Source: G963663315 sp965214205 (lineage in GTDB: Bacteria; Pseudomonadota; Gammaproteobacteria; Arenicellales; Poriferihabitantaceae). Taken from it: 64,000 bases of DNA. Below the pieces are notes generated by a model, which did not search any database, was not told where the DNA came from, and was given only the letters and a program-made list of their open reading frames with translations. The stretch is from the NCBI GenBank assembly GCA_965214205.1, contig OZ243941.1, positions 558,001-622,000 of the forward strand, given 5' to 3'. Below, one piece after another: positions 18,134 through 27,115 of the stretch; the first letter of the stretch is position 1; the number at the start of each line of letters is the position of its first letter. The translations under genes were made by a program, and so were the position numbers.

Positions 18134-18654
18134 TGGCGCCGACAGGCGGTCCCGACATGAGCCGATACCAACCCCCGCAAAAACCATCGACACCCTATAT
18201 CACGCAACAGGGTTTCGAGGCGCTGCGGCGCGAGGAAACCACGATCTGGAAGAAGCGTTCTGAAGTCACCAAAGCGTTGTCGGCGGCAGCGGCGGAAGGG
18301 GACCGTTCGGAGAACGCGGAGTATATCTACCGGAAAAAGCAGTTGGCGGAAATAGACCGCCGCATACGCTACCTGCAAAAACGATTGCCGAACCTGACTG
18401 TCGTTGCCGGAGTCGGGGATGAAAATCGGGTATTTTTCAGCGCCTGGGTCACCCTGGAAAAAGACAATGGCGACGAAGTTGAATACCGGATTGTCGGCCC
18501 CGATGAGATCGACAGTGACAGCGCCAGGGGATACATCAGCGTGGATTCACCGATGGCGCGGGCCCTGTTGAAAAAAGAAGTCGGCGATGAAGTTATGTTG
18601 AGCATGCGCGACCGCGAGGAGATTTACCTGATCACCGCGATCCGTTATCGCTGA
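18133..18654 (+). CDS. greB: Transcription elongation factor GreB
   Basis: A 173-residue GreA/GreB protein. The N-terminal coiled coil (residues about 20-85) contains the acidic tip AEGDRSENAEYIYRKK, needed to stimulate RNA cleavage in stalled RNA polymerase. The C-terminal FKBP-like half includes VEYRIVGPDEID and the Gre signature ISVDSPMARALLKKEVGDEV. The ATG overlaps the stop of the exporter gene (TGATG), suggesting translational coupling; an ATG at 18157 (MSRYQPP) is an alternative, closer to the usual GreB start. Confidence 0.92.
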   Translation: MAPTGGPDMSRYQPPQKPSTPYITQQGFEALRREETTIWKKRSEVTKALSAAAAEGDRSENAEYIYRKKQLAEIDRRIRYLQKRLPNLTVVAGVGDENRVFFSAWVTLEKDNGDEVEYRIVGPDEIDSDSARGYISVDSPMARALLKKEVGDEVMLSMRDREEIYLITAIRYR

Positions 18655-18729
18655 ACCGGTCACACGAGTGTGGTAGAGTCGCCTTCCGATACCGGTTCGC
18701 GTAATTGAATTTGTCATAAGGAGTAAAGA

Positions 18730-19716
18730 ATGAAAGCGGTATGGTATGAAAAGCAAGGTGAGGCCAGCGCGGTTCTGAGATATGGAGACTGCGCCATGCC
18801 GGAACCGGGGAAAGGTGAGGTGCGAGTCCGGCTGCATACTTCTGCGGTTAATCCCTCCGATGTCAAGAAAAGAGCGGGGGCGCAAGCGGCTGGCTTTGAA
18901 AATGGTTTCGTGATTCCTCACAGTGACGGCGCCGGAGTGATTGACGCGGTTGGCGAAGAGGTTGGCGAACAGCGATGCGGTCAACGGGTATGGGTATACC
19001 AGGCACAATTCGCCCGCAACTGCGGAACTGCCGCACAATATGTCACACTGCCCTCTGCACTGGCCCAGGCGCTACCGGATAATACCGGTTTCGACGTAGG
19101 CGCCTGTATCGGAATCCCGATGATGACCGCCCACCGCTGTGTTCATAATGTCGGTAATTTATCTGGCCGCTACGTGCTGGTGACAGGAGCCTCCGGGCGG
19201 GTGGGCTATTATGCGGCGCAATGGGCGAAACTGGCTGGGGCATTCGTGATCGCGACTGCGGGAAGCGATGCCCGTTGCCGAATTGCCGAACAGACCGGCG
19301 CCGATAAGGCGCTGAATTACCGGCAGGATAACTTGGCTGACGAGATTGCCCGGATTACTGGCGGAGCGGGAGTGGATCATATTGTTGAGGTTGAGTTCGG
19401 AGTCAACGCGAAAACCAGCGCGGCGTTGCTGAACGACAACGGCACGATATCCACCTATTCATCCTCCCTTGCGCCAGAGCCGACGATCCCGTTTTATCCA
19501 TTGATGTTCAAGAATATTTCACTGAACATGGTGCTGGTCTACAACATGCCCGACCCGGCCAAAAAACAGGCCATAGAGGATATTTATCGTGTCCTGGAAC
19601 AAGGCCGGTTCAAGCATCGAATCGCGCAAACCTGGTCGCTTGAACAGACCGCCAGCGCCCACGAATCCATTGAAAAAGGCGGACTCAATGGCTGCGTGAT
19701 CATTAACACCGATTGA
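18730..19716 (+). CDS. Zinc-free NADPH:quinone reductase-like MDR protein
   Basis: A 328-residue medium-chain dehydrogenase/reductase. SAVNPSDVKKRAG and IPHSDGAGVIDAVG belong to the catalytic domain. VLVTGASGRVGYYAAQWAKLAG is the NADPH-binding Rossmann loop (near residue 140), with no structural-zinc cysteine cluster. This matches quinone oxidoreductase/zeta-crystallin relatives that reduce quinones or enones. A strong ribosome site (GGAG, seven bases before ATG) fixes the start. The monooxygenase-like gene follows after four bases, so the two are cotranscribed. Confidence 0.85.
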   Translation: MKAVWYEKQGEASAVLRYGDCAMPEPGKGEVRVRLHTSAVNPSDVKKRAGAQAAGFENGFVIPHSDGAGVIDAVGEEVGEQRCGQRVWVYQAQFARNCGTAAQYVTLPSALAQALPDNTGFDVGACIGIPMMTAHRCVHNVGNLSGRYVLVTGASGRVGYYAAQWAKLAGAFVIATAGSDARCRIAEQTGADKALNYRQDNLADEIARITGGAGVDHIVEVEFGVNAKTSAALLNDNGTISTYSSSLAPEPTIPFYPLMFKNISLNMVLVYNMPDPAKKQAIEDIYRVLEQGRFKHRIAQTWSLEQTASAHESIEKGGLNGCVIINTD

Positions 19717-19720
19717 TCAA

Positions 19721-20053
19721 ATGATCGCCGATACGCCGGAGCCGCCCTACTATGCCGTTATTTTCTCCAGCCTGCAATCGGACGACACTGCGGACTATGC
19801 CGAAACCGCCGTGTGGATGCAGGAACTGGCCGCAAGGCAACCGGGCTACCTGGGCTTTGAGTCCGCCAGAGACGGCTTGGGTATCGCCGTCTCTTACTGG
19901 AAGGATGAAGGCTCAATAGCTGGCTGGAAAGCAAATATCGAGCACCAGGCAGCGCAGAAAATGGGCCGGAAAAAATGGTATACACACTACCGGGTGCGGA
20001 TTGCGAAAGTGGAGCGGGATTATCACAAGCATAACTCCATACTGGAAATCTGA
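19721..20053 (+). CDS. Antibiotic biosynthesis monooxygenase (ABM) domain protein
   Basis: A 110-residue ferredoxin-like barrel protein. YYAVIFSSLQS and QPGYLGFESARDGLGIAVSYWKD form the ABM core, and WKANIEHQAAQKMGRKKWY is the typical final helix. Members oxidise small aromatics or degrade haem, but many are uncharacterised. The tight spacing after the quinone-reductase gene suggests a shared role in quinone or aromatic detoxification; this is inference. It converges on the PhyH gene with no strong terminator between them. Confidence 0.8.
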   Translation: MIADTPEPPYYAVIFSSLQSDDTADYAETAVWMQELAARQPGYLGFESARDGLGIAVSYWKDEGSIAGWKANIEHQAAQKMGRKKWYTHYRVRIAKVERDYHKHNSILEI

Positions 20054-20090
20054 TCCGACCTGCCGGTCAGCTCACAATGCTCCTTACCCG

Positions 20091-20846
20091 CTAACAGGGA
20101 ATATCCGGGTATCTGGCGGAGCGGGATTCGGCGAGTGGCAGATTATCCTCGTCCCGGTAGGTGAAGGTGACCGAGGTTTTCACCTCATCGGTACTATTCT
20201 GGCCAGCCGCATGGATGGTTCTGCTGTGGAAGAAAAGCACATCGCCCTGTGACAACTCAGCAGGCAATGCGCTGTCGATCAGAGTGCGGTTTTCCGGGAG
20301 ATCGGGACGCAGGAACAGGGAGGCGTCAAAGCGGCCACGATCCAGATGTTGGCGGTGGGAGCCGGGAATCAACCGCATACCGCCGTTGCGGTCATATTCC
20401 TCACCCAATGCCAGCCAGACACTGATCAGCTCCGGCTTGTCGAATAACCAGTAGCGTATATCCTGATGCCATAATGTTTCGCTGCTAAATCCGGGATGTT
20501 TGGTCATGATGCAGTTGTGATGATTCTGGGAAACCGCGATACGGTCTGCTTCCAGCAGTTGTTTCACCCGTTCAACTACCATCGATGAAGTCGCCCAGGT
20601 GCGGAACACGGCATCCCGGGTAATGGCGTGCAGCAGTCTGCGGGGGGTATCGCCGCCGGGAGCCATACGACCTGCCGGGGAACCGGGGTACTGGACATCC
20701 GCTTCAAATTCAAGCGGCCCCAGGGGCGGACGTAGTGAGTTGTGCACCACATCCAGCATTTGCCGGCAGATGCCACTATCGACCAGTCCGCGCTCAATAA
20801 TAAAGCCTGAGCGGCGGAATTTTTCGACTTTGTCAGCGCTGAACAT
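20091..20846 (-). CDS. Phytanoyl-CoA dioxygenase (PhyH) family protein
   Basis: A 251-residue Fe(II)/2-oxoglutarate oxygenase. The facial triad is visible as LWHQDIRYW (His-x-Asp) and TIHAAGQN (distal His), and SVTFTYRDED holds the Arg expected to bind 2-oxoglutarate. LIPGSHRQHLDRG is the standard turn between them. The substrate of bacterial members is rarely known. It is separated from moeA by two bases on the same strand, so it is probably cotranscribed with the molybdenum-cofactor genes, without a clear functional link. Confidence 0.85.
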   Translation of the reverse strand: MFSADKVEKFRRSGFIIERGLVDSGICRQMLDVVHNSLRPPLGPLEFEADVQYPGSPAGRMAPGGDTPRRLLHAITRDAVFRTWATSSMVVERVKQLLEADRIAVSQNHHNCIMTKHPGFSSETLWHQDIRYWLFDKPELISVWLALGEEYDRNGGMRLIPGSHRQHLDRGRFDASLFLRPDLPENRTLIDSALPAELSQGDVLFFHSRTIHAAGQNSTDEVKTSVTFTYRDEDNLPLAESRSARYPDIPC

Positions 20847-20848
20847 AG

Positions 20849-22105
20849 CTAGTCACTCTGATTAAAGGGCTGTACCTCCACCCATTCTCCTGCCTTCACA
20901 TCCGCACAGTCATCCGGCAGGATAATAAAGCAGTTGGCACGGCTCATCGAGCTCAGGATGCCCGAACCCTGCTCTCCGGTCGAAGCGACCACAGTTTCAC
21001 CGTGGTCATTCAGCGACAGGATTCCGCGCTGGTATTCCATCCGGCCCGGACGTTTACGCAGATCGGTTGTTGTTCTCATCTTCAGCGCCATCGGAACACC
21101 GGATTCCTCCCCGGCAAGCTGGCGGATGGCAGGCTCGACAAAAACCCGAAACGTCACCATTACCGAAACCGGATTCCCCGGCAATCCGAAAAAAAGGCTG
21201 TCGCCAATTTTGCCGAATGACAGGGGGCGCCCCGGTTTGACAGCCACCTTCCAGAACCGAACCACTCCAAGACGGGTCAATACCTCCCGGATATAATCCG
21301 CGTCTCCGACCGAAGCCCCGGCTGTCGTGATCACGATATCGGCCTGCTTTGCGGCCTCTGTAATCACCTCGCGAATCGCAACCGGATCATCTCGAACAAT
21401 GCCAAGATCAATCCGCTCGACCCCCATACCATCGGACATCGCGTGCAGGGTATATCGGTTCGAGTCATGGACTTCCCCTGGCTGCAAGGACTCACCCACC
21501 GGCTTCAATTCATCACCATTGGAAAAAAAGGCAACTCTGGGTTTACGGAAAACGCAGACCCGGCTCTGACCGGTCGCGGCCAGCAAGCCCAGCTGGGAGG
21601 CGCCGATTCTCGTGCCGGATGGAATCACCGCATCCCCGGCTTTAATATCTTCTCCAGCATAGCGTACATTGCCATATCGTTTCTCGCCCGGATAAATTGT
21701 GACCTGTCGCTGATTAACCGTAACCCGCTCCTGCATCACCACCGTATCCGTACCCGTCGGCATCACGGCGCCGGTCATGATGCGGACACATTGCCCTCGA
21801 TGGACCGCTTTGCGAAAGGGCGCTCCGGCAAAAGATGCCCCGATCATCTGAAGCTCGCTGGCGCCGCTTGCAGACAGGTCGAGACTGTTGACGGCGTATC
21901 CGTCCATCGCAGAATTGGTGTGATTGGGCACATCGGCATTGCTGACAATATCGGTCGCCGTGACCCGGCCCAGCGCTGAGTGGATCTCCAGGGTCTCGGT
22001 GTCGCGTACCGCGACCACGGTTTCGCGTATATACGACCTGGCCTGAGCCACCGTGACCGCTGACGGGTCGAAATCACAGGATACGGGGTCGGTCTGTTTA
22101 CTCAC
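20849..22105 (-). CDS. moeA: Molybdopterin molybdenumtransferase MoeA
   Basis: A 418-residue enzyme inserting molybdate into adenylylated molybdopterin. Motifs in order are VPNHTNSAMDGYAV, IMTGAVMPTGTDTVV, VAFFSNGDEL, TTAGASVGDADYI and FFGLPGNPVSVMV, all typical of MoeA. The small C-terminal domain IV runs from about residue 340. It lies 13 bases after moaC on the same strand, forming a molybdenum-cofactor operon. Confidence 0.95.
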   Translation of the reverse strand: MSKQTDPVSCDFDPSAVTVAQARSYIRETVVAVRDTETLEIHSALGRVTATDIVSNADVPNHTNSAMDGYAVNSLDLSASGASELQMIGASFAGAPFRKAVHRGQCVRIMTGAVMPTGTDTVVMQERVTVNQRQVTIYPGEKRYGNVRYAGEDIKAGDAVIPSGTRIGASQLGLLAATGQSRVCVFRKPRVAFFSNGDELKPVGESLQPGEVHDSNRYTLHAMSDGMGVERIDLGIVRDDPVAIREVITEAAKQADIVITTAGASVGDADYIREVLTRLGVVRFWKVAVKPGRPLSFGKIGDSLFFGLPGNPVSVMVTFRVFVEPAIRQLAGEESGVPMALKMRTTTDLRKRPGRMEYQRGILSLNDHGETVVASTGEQGSGILSSMSRANCFIILPDDCADVKAGEWVEVQPFNQSD

Positions 22106-22118
22106 TACCCTGCATTCC

Positions 22119-22613
22119 TCAATCCCGATTCCACTCTCCGGATTTCCCTCCGGATTTATGGTTCAAACGAATCCCGTGCATCTCCATCCCACGGTCAGTT
22201 GCCTTGCACATATCGTAGATGGTCAATAACGCCACCTGTACCGCAGTCAGCGCTTCCATTTCCACCCCGGTTCTTTCTGTGGTTCGAGTCGTCGCCCGAC
22301 AGACAATGCTGGCGGCGCTCCCGCCCCGGTCCGATTCGAATTCGATACTCACATGAGTGAGCGCGACCGGATGGCACAACGGCACCAGATCCGGTGTTTT
22401 TTTCGCGGCCATGATTCCGGCAATCCGCGCAATAGCCAGGACATCCCCCTTCTTGCTGGCGCCTCGTTCAATCAGTTCGAGTGTTTCCGGCGACATTACG
22501 ATCCGCCCTTGTGCGACCGCCTCGCGGTGGCTCACGGCTTTCTCGCCCACATCCACCATCCGGGCTTCTCCCTTCTGGTTAAAATGCGTCATACCGGATC
22601 GTTCAGCCATCAA
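22119..22613 (-). CDS. moaC: Cyclic pyranopterin monophosphate synthase MoaC
   Basis: A 164-residue protein with EARMVDVGEKAVSHREAVA, LVPLCHPVALTHV, the GVEMEALTAVQVALLTIYD helix and NHKSGGKSG at the C-terminus, all MoaC signatures. It converts the 8-substituted GTP intermediate to cyclic pyranopterin monophosphate in molybdopterin synthesis. The first ATG at 22613 is taken; one three bases later is equivalent. It is divergent from the antiporter gene across a 75-base spacer. Confidence 0.95.
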   Translation of the reverse strand: MMAERSGMTHFNQKGEARMVDVGEKAVSHREAVAQGRIVMSPETLELIERGASKKGDVLAIARIAGIMAAKKTPDLVPLCHPVALTHVSIEFESDRGGSAASIVCRATTRTTERTGVEMEALTAVQVALLTIYDMCKATDRGMEMHGIRLNHKSGGKSGEWNRD

Positions 22614-22688
22614 AATTTACTTCAGTCAACGGGAAATAGTGCTATTGTAATGCGGGCGCGAAAACAATGAAACTGACGAATACAGACC

Positions 22689-23861
22689 GTGCATAGCGAA
22701 TCCATTTTATTTTCCATCTTCCTGATCTTCGGGGGCGCCGCCCTGTTGGCCACGGTGGCGCTGTATCTGCGCCAGGCGATGCTGGTCGCCTACCTCGCCA
22801 TCGGCGCCATTCTGGGGCCCTGGGGTCTGGGCTTGGTGGCAGACGCAGACCTGATTGCCGATATCGCCCGCATCGGCATTATCTTCCTGCTGTTTCTGCT
22901 CGGACTCAATCTGTCCCCGCAAAAACTGTTCGAACTCCTCCGCGAGACCACGCTGGTCACGGTTTTCTGCACCTTGATATTTGGCGGTATTGCGGGGGGC
23001 ATCGCTTTGGCCTTTGGCCTGGGCGCTGTCGATTCACTGATCGTCGGGGTATGCGCTTCCTTTTCCAGCACCATAGTCGGTTTGAAGTTACTGCCGACCA
23101 CCGTGCTGCATCATCGTCATATCGGCGAAGTGATCATCAGCGTATTGCTGCTTCAAGACCTGATCGCGATTATTGCCATGCTGGTCATACAGGGTCACGG
23201 CGGCAGTGGCGAAGCGCTGGCCACCGACATACTCAAAGGATTCATTGCCCTGCCGGTCCTGGGATTGATCGCCTGGGCCGGACATCGCTTCGTCATTTTC
23301 AAACTGTTCCAGAAGTTCGACCGTATTCAGGAATATGTTTTTCTGATCTCCATCGGCTGGTGTCTCAGTCTGGCCCAACTGGGTGAGTTTCTGGGCCTTT
23401 CTTATGAAATCGGGGCATTCACCGCAGGCGTGGCTATCGCGACCAGCCCGATGGCGCTGCATATCTCGGTCAGTCTGAAACCGCTCAGGGATTTTTTTCT
23501 GGTCCTGTTTTTCTTTGCTCTGGGCGCCGGGTTCGATGTGGTCGCGGCGGCTGGCATTATCCTGCCCGCTATCCTGATTGCGGCGGTGTTGCTGATCATC
23601 AAACCCGTTGTGTTCCGGTATTTGCTGGTCAGTCAGGCGGAAACCAACAAGCTCGCCTGGGAAACCGGCGTGCGGCTTGGGCAACTCAGCGAATTTTCAT
23701 TGCTCATCGTATTCGTTGCCCGGCAAAATCAGCTCATCACCCCGGAAACCTTTTATATCGTTCAACTCGCAACCATTATTTCGTTCATCGTCTCGGTTTA
23801 CTGGATTGTCGCAAAATATCCCACACCGATAGCGGTCAATGACAAATTGAGGCGATATTAG
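22689..23861 (+). CDS. CPA2-family cation:proton antiporter membrane protein
   Basis: A 390-residue integral membrane protein with about 12 helices (Na+/H+ exchanger fold). LVAYLAIGAILGPWGLGL and FLLFLLGLNLSPQKL are typical of KefB/KefC-like CPA2 members. The protein ends after the membrane domain, so it lacks the C-terminal TrkA-N/RCK nucleotide-sensing domain that Kef proteins carry. Translation starts at GTG. It probably exchanges K+ or Na+ for protons. The rarA gene follows 13 bases later. Confidence 0.85.
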   Translation: MHSESILFSIFLIFGGAALLATVALYLRQAMLVAYLAIGAILGPWGLGLVADADLIADIARIGIIFLLFLLGLNLSPQKLFELLRETTLVTVFCTLIFGGIAGGIALAFGLGAVDSLIVGVCASFSSTIVGLKLLPTTVLHHRHIGEVIISVLLLQDLIAIIAMLVIQGHGGSGEALATDILKGFIALPVLGLIAWAGHRFVIFKLFQKFDRIQEYVFLISIGWCLSLAQLGEFLGLSYEIGAFTAGVAIATSPMALHISVSLKPLRDFFLVLFFFALGAGFDVVAAAGIILPAILIAAVLLIIKPVVFRYLLVSQAETNKLAWETGVRLGQLSEFSLLIVFVARQNQLITPETFYIVQLATIISFIVSVYWIVAKYPTPIAVNDKLRRY

Positions 23862-23874
23862 GACTCACCCCCGT

Positions 23875-25185
23875 ATGACAGACAGCGCACCGGAAAATTC
23901 TTACCGGCCTCTGGCCGACCGCATCAGGCCAACCGCACTGCATGAGGTCGCGGGGCAAGAACATATTCTGGCCGACGGCAAACCACTCTACAGTGCGATT
24001 GCCCATGGTCAGTTACATTCCATGGTATTCTGGGGGCCGCCGGGTACAGGCAAAACCACCCTTGCCAAATTACTGGCGACGCATTGCGATGCAGCATTCA
24101 TCTCCCTGTCTGCGGTGCTGTCCGGAGTCAAGGACATACGGGAGGCAGTGGAGCAAGCCAAACTTCGACAACAGGCGGGTCAAGGGGAAACGGTCCTGTT
24201 TGTCGATGAGGTGCACCGTTTCAACAAGGCGCAACAAGACGCTTTCCTTCCCCATATCGAAGACGGCACAATTGTCTTTGTCGGCGCCACTACGGAGAAC
24301 CCCTCCTTTGAATTGAATAATGCACTGTTATCCCGGCTTCGGGTTTATGTGCTGAAACCACTTGCAGTAGAAGAAATCGTAACAGTGATTGAACGAGCGC
24401 TGGGTGATGCAGACCAGGGACTGGGGACTGCAAACCTGTCCATAACCCGGCAAGATATCGAGCATCTGGCGCAAATGGCGGATGGAGACGCACGCCGTGC
24501 ATTAACCTGGCTCGAAATCTCCGCCGATCTCGCGCAAGGCGGGGAAATCACCCGTGATCTTTTGTCCGAGGTTATGTCCGGGGGCGCATTGCGTCGATTC
24601 GACAAAGGCGGAGACGCATTCTACGACCAGATCTCAGCGCTGCACAAATCGGTGCGCGGCTCGGACCCGGACGCCGCACTGTACTGGTTCTGCCGGATGA
24701 TTGACGGCGGATGCGACCCAGCCTATATTGCCCGGCGGATGGTACGCATGGCATCCGAAGACATCGGCAATGCAGACCCGAGAGCGCTCGAAATCACGTT
24801 GAACGCCTGGCAGACTCAAGAACGACTCGGTAGCCCGGAAGGGGAACTGACTCTGGCCCAGGCCATTATCTACCTGAGCGTAGCCGCCAAAAGCAATGCC
24901 GTTTACAAGGCTTACAATCAGGCCCTGTCGACAGCCCGGCAATCCGGCTCACTGGATGTGCCCCTGCACCTGAAAAACGCGCCGACCAAACTGATGAAAA
25001 AACTGGACTATGGCAAGGGCTATCGTTATGCCCATGATGAACCGGACGGCTATGCGGCGGGAGAAAATTATTTCCCGGACGAATTGCCACCGACCCGTTT
25101 TTATCACCCGGTTGAGCGGGGACTGGAAATCAGGATAAAACAAAAACTGGCGCAATTGCGCAAACGGGACAACCCGGCAGACTGA
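23875..25185 (+). CDS. rarA: Replication-associated recombination protein RarA (MgsA)
   Basis: A 436-residue AAA+ ATPase. ADRIRPTALHEVAGQEHIL begins the domain, Walker A is GPPGTGKTTLAK near residue 57, Walker B is LFVDEVHRFNKAQQD, sensor 1 is FVGATTENPSFEL, and the C-terminal tetramerisation part contains GGCDPAYIARRMVRMASEDIG. RarA acts at stalled forks with SSB and RecA. Length and motifs are typical. The next gene begins four bases after the stop. Confidence 0.95.
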   Translation: MTDSAPENSYRPLADRIRPTALHEVAGQEHILADGKPLYSAIAHGQLHSMVFWGPPGTGKTTLAKLLATHCDAAFISLSAVLSGVKDIREAVEQAKLRQQAGQGETVLFVDEVHRFNKAQQDAFLPHIEDGTIVFVGATTENPSFELNNALLSRLRVYVLKPLAVEEIVTVIERALGDADQGLGTANLSITRQDIEHLAQMADGDARRALTWLEISADLAQGGEITRDLLSEVMSGGALRRFDKGGDAFYDQISALHKSVRGSDPDAALYWFCRMIDGGCDPAYIARRMVRMASEDIGNADPRALEITLNAWQTQERLGSPEGELTLAQAIIYLSVAAKSNAVYKAYNQALSTARQSGSLDVPLHLKNAPTKLMKKLDYGKGYRYAHDEPDGYAAGENYFPDELPPTRFYHPVERGLEIRIKQKLAQLRKRDNPAD

Positions 25186-25189
25186 CCCG

Positions 25190-26077
25190 TTGACTCCCTC
25201 ATCGGAAAACGCGGCGTATCCCCAGGATTATCTCGCCGGCATTTTGTGGATGCTGTTTTCGGGCCTGTTGTTCGTTGCCGTAACCGTCATCGTCCGCCAC
25301 CTGGGAACCGATATGCCAGCGGTGGAAGCGGCGTTCATTCGTTATGTATTCGGCTTGATTTTCCTGATTCCGATGATCATGAAATTTCCCTGGCGGGAAC
25401 TGAACCGGAACATCCTGACCCTGTATTCGCTGCGCGGCCTGGCGCATGGCGCGGCTGTGATGTTGTGGTTTTACGCGATGGCCAGAATTCCGATTGCCGA
25501 AGTCACCGCGGTCGGCTACACCACCCCCATTTTTACCGCGGTTGGCGCGGTACTACTTTTCAGAGAGCGTATCCATGCCCGCAGGCTCGGCGCGATTCTG
25601 GTCGGATTCATCGGCATGCTGATCATACTGCGCCCCGGACTCGAGGTGATCCAGGCGGGTTCTCTGGCACAGGTCACAGCCGCCCTGCTCTTTGCGGTCT
25701 CCTATCTGTTTACCAAGAAACTGACTTACAGCGAAAGTCCGGCCCAGATTCTGGTCATGTTATCCATCGTATGCACCCTTGTGCTGCTGCCCGGAGCGCT
25801 CATGCAATGGCGGGACCCGACCGCGACCGAGTTGTTCTGGCTGGCTCTGACGGCGCTGTTCGCAACTTGCGGACACTATGCCATGACCCGCTCCTTTGCC
25901 GCCGCCTCGCTGACGGTAACCCAGCCCTTCTCATTCCTGCAACTGGTCTGGGCGGTCATATTCGGATACCTGTTGTTTGGTGAAATCCCGGATATATGGG
26001 TCATCATCGGCGGGATGATTATCGTATGCGCAGTGACTTATCTCACTTATCGGGAGTCCGTAGTCCGGCGCACCTGA
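25190..26077 (+). CDS. DMT-superfamily transporter (EamA type)
   Basis: A 295-residue, ten-helix membrane protein with two EamA repeats; GYTTPIFTAVGAVLLFRERIHARRLG and SLTVTQPFSFLQLVWAVIFGYLLFGEIPD (cut here by topology, not continuous function) mark the repeat ends. The likely start is a TTG right after rarA, giving translational coupling. It is an exporter of unknown metabolites and not closely similar to the DMT gene at 7891. A pair of REP-like repeats follows. Confidence 0.85.
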   Translation: MTPSSENAAYPQDYLAGILWMLFSGLLFVAVTVIVRHLGTDMPAVEAAFIRYVFGLIFLIPMIMKFPWRELNRNILTLYSLRGLAHGAAVMLWFYAMARIPIAEVTAVGYTTPIFTAVGAVLLFRERIHARRLGAILVGFIGMLIILRPGLEVIQAGSLAQVTAALLFAVSYLFTKKLTYSESPAQILVMLSIVCTLVLLPGALMQWRDPTATELFWLALTALFATCGHYAMTRSFAAASLTVTQPFSFLQLVWAVIFGYLLFGEIPDIWVIIGGMIIVCAVTYLTYRESVVRRT

Positions 26078-26134
26078 GTGCCCGAACAGGGAACGGGAAT
26101 CCACAACCATTCGGGTACTGTGCTTACTGCCATC

Positions 26135-26216
26135 GTAGGGGCGACCCTCTGTGGTCGCCCGCTACCGTTGATACCCGTTCCGGCGGTTGCGGGAGGGCAC
26201 GGAGACCCTCCCCTAC
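26135..26216. repeat. Inverted pair of REP-like palindromes, copies 2 and 3
   Basis: Copy 2 (26135-26162, plus) has GGGCGACC pairing with GGTCGCCC over a six-base loop. Copy 3 (26189-26216, minus) is almost identical to the element at 2033: read on its own strand it starts GTAGGGGAGGG and ends GCCCTCCCGC. The two copies face each other across 26 bases, as in bacterial interspersed mosaic elements, between the convergent DMT and RTX genes. They could end transcription in both directions. Confidence 0.75.
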
Positions 26217-26231
26217 GGGGTATCATCGTTA

Positions 26232-27080
26232 TCAATCCGGGTGCCGTTCATACGCAATATCCGCCCCTTTTACCCGGTGGGCGACATTCTCAAAAATGCT
26301 TATGTCCACGCTGTAAAAGTAGTTGCCAACCTTAATTGTCGGAAAGGGGACTTCGTTAATAGTAATCTCCGTGAGATTGTCAAACTGGCCGGGAATGTTA
26401 TCTTTATCGTCCGCTACAATAACATCGTAATTCTTGCTGTAAATGTTGCCTGTTCCATGTACTTCGTAAGTATCCCGCCCTGCTCCGCCTTTCATAAAAT
26501 TATTGCCCCAACTCCCCACCATGCGATCATTGCCTGCACCTCCCAGCATCCAATCATTGCCCCAGTCTCCGTACAGGGTATCGTTGCCATCGCCGCCGTC
26601 CATGTAGTCATTGCCCCGGTCTCCGTTCAGGGTATCGCGGCCCCTGCCGCCGTACAAGTAATCATCGCCCCAACTCCCGTCCAGGGTATCGCGGCCCCTG
26701 CCGCCGTACAAGTAATCATCGCCCCAACCCCCGTTCAGGGTATCGCGGCCCCTGCCGCCGTACAAGTAATCATCGCCCCAACTCCCGTTCAGGGTATCGT
26801 TACCATCACCACCGTACAGGGTATCGTTGCCCCAACCTCCGTCCAGGGTATCGTTACCATCACCACCGTACAGGGTATCGTTGCCCCAATTCCCTTTCAG
26901 GGTATCGTTACCATCACCACCGTACAGGGTATCGTTGCCCCAACCTCCCGATGCTTCGCAAGCCTGTTGATCTGCACTATCCCAACATCCGTATGTTGTA
27001 CTGGTAATATCCGTCGCATAAACGGCAGATACAACGGGCAATGACAACATCCCGGCGATCAGTCTAATAAAGGTTTTCAT
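26232..27080 (-). CDS. Small RTX-repeat calcium-binding protein with Sec signal peptide
   Basis: A 282-residue protein beginning MKTFIRLIAGMLSLP with cleavage expected after VYA (about residue 22). A short Cys-containing stretch (GCWDSADQQACEASG) is followed by 18 consecutive nine-residue units of GGxGNDTLx type (about residues 42-203). A C-terminal domain of about 80 residues contains TYEVHGTGNIYSKNYDV. Such repeats fold as calcium-loaded parallel beta-rolls. RTX proteins usually leave through type I secretion without an N-terminal signal, so this layout is uncommon. The start at 27080 has GGAG eight bases upstream; earlier in-frame codons run through a homopolymer. Confidence 0.85.
   Translation of the reverse strand: MKTFIRLIAGMLSLPVVSAVYATDITSTTYGCWDSADQQACEASGGWGNDTLYGGDGNDTLKGNWGNDTLYGGDGNDTLDGGWGNDTLYGGDGNDTLNGSWGDDYLYGGRGRDTLNGGWGDDYLYGGRGRDTLDGSWGDDYLYGGRGRDTLNGDRGNDYMDGGDGNDTLYGDWGNDWMLGGAGNDRMVGSWGNNFMKGGAGRDTYEVHGTGNIYSKNYDVIVADDKDNIPGQFDNLTEITINEVPFPTIKVGNYFYSVDISIFENVAHRVKGADIAYERHPD
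26540..26950 (-). repeat. 54-bp tandem repeats encoding paired RTX nonapeptides
   Basis: The nine-residue units alternate in pairs, giving a 54-base DNA period. Three near-identical units contain GCGGCCCCTGCCGCCGTACA (plus-strand view, starting about 26630, 26684 and 26738). Another set contains TTACCATCACCACCGTACAG (about 26800-26930). High identity between units implies recent duplication or gene conversion, and recombination can add or remove 18 residues without changing frame. Confidence 0.85.
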
Positions 27081-27115
27081 GCAAAATTCTCCACAATTAA
27101 TGATTGATTGACGGG

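Noticed and set aside
26540..26950. CRISPR-like array suggested by regular repeats
   Set aside because: The 54-base periodicity is coding for RTX nonapeptides with no unique spacers, and no cas genes are present.
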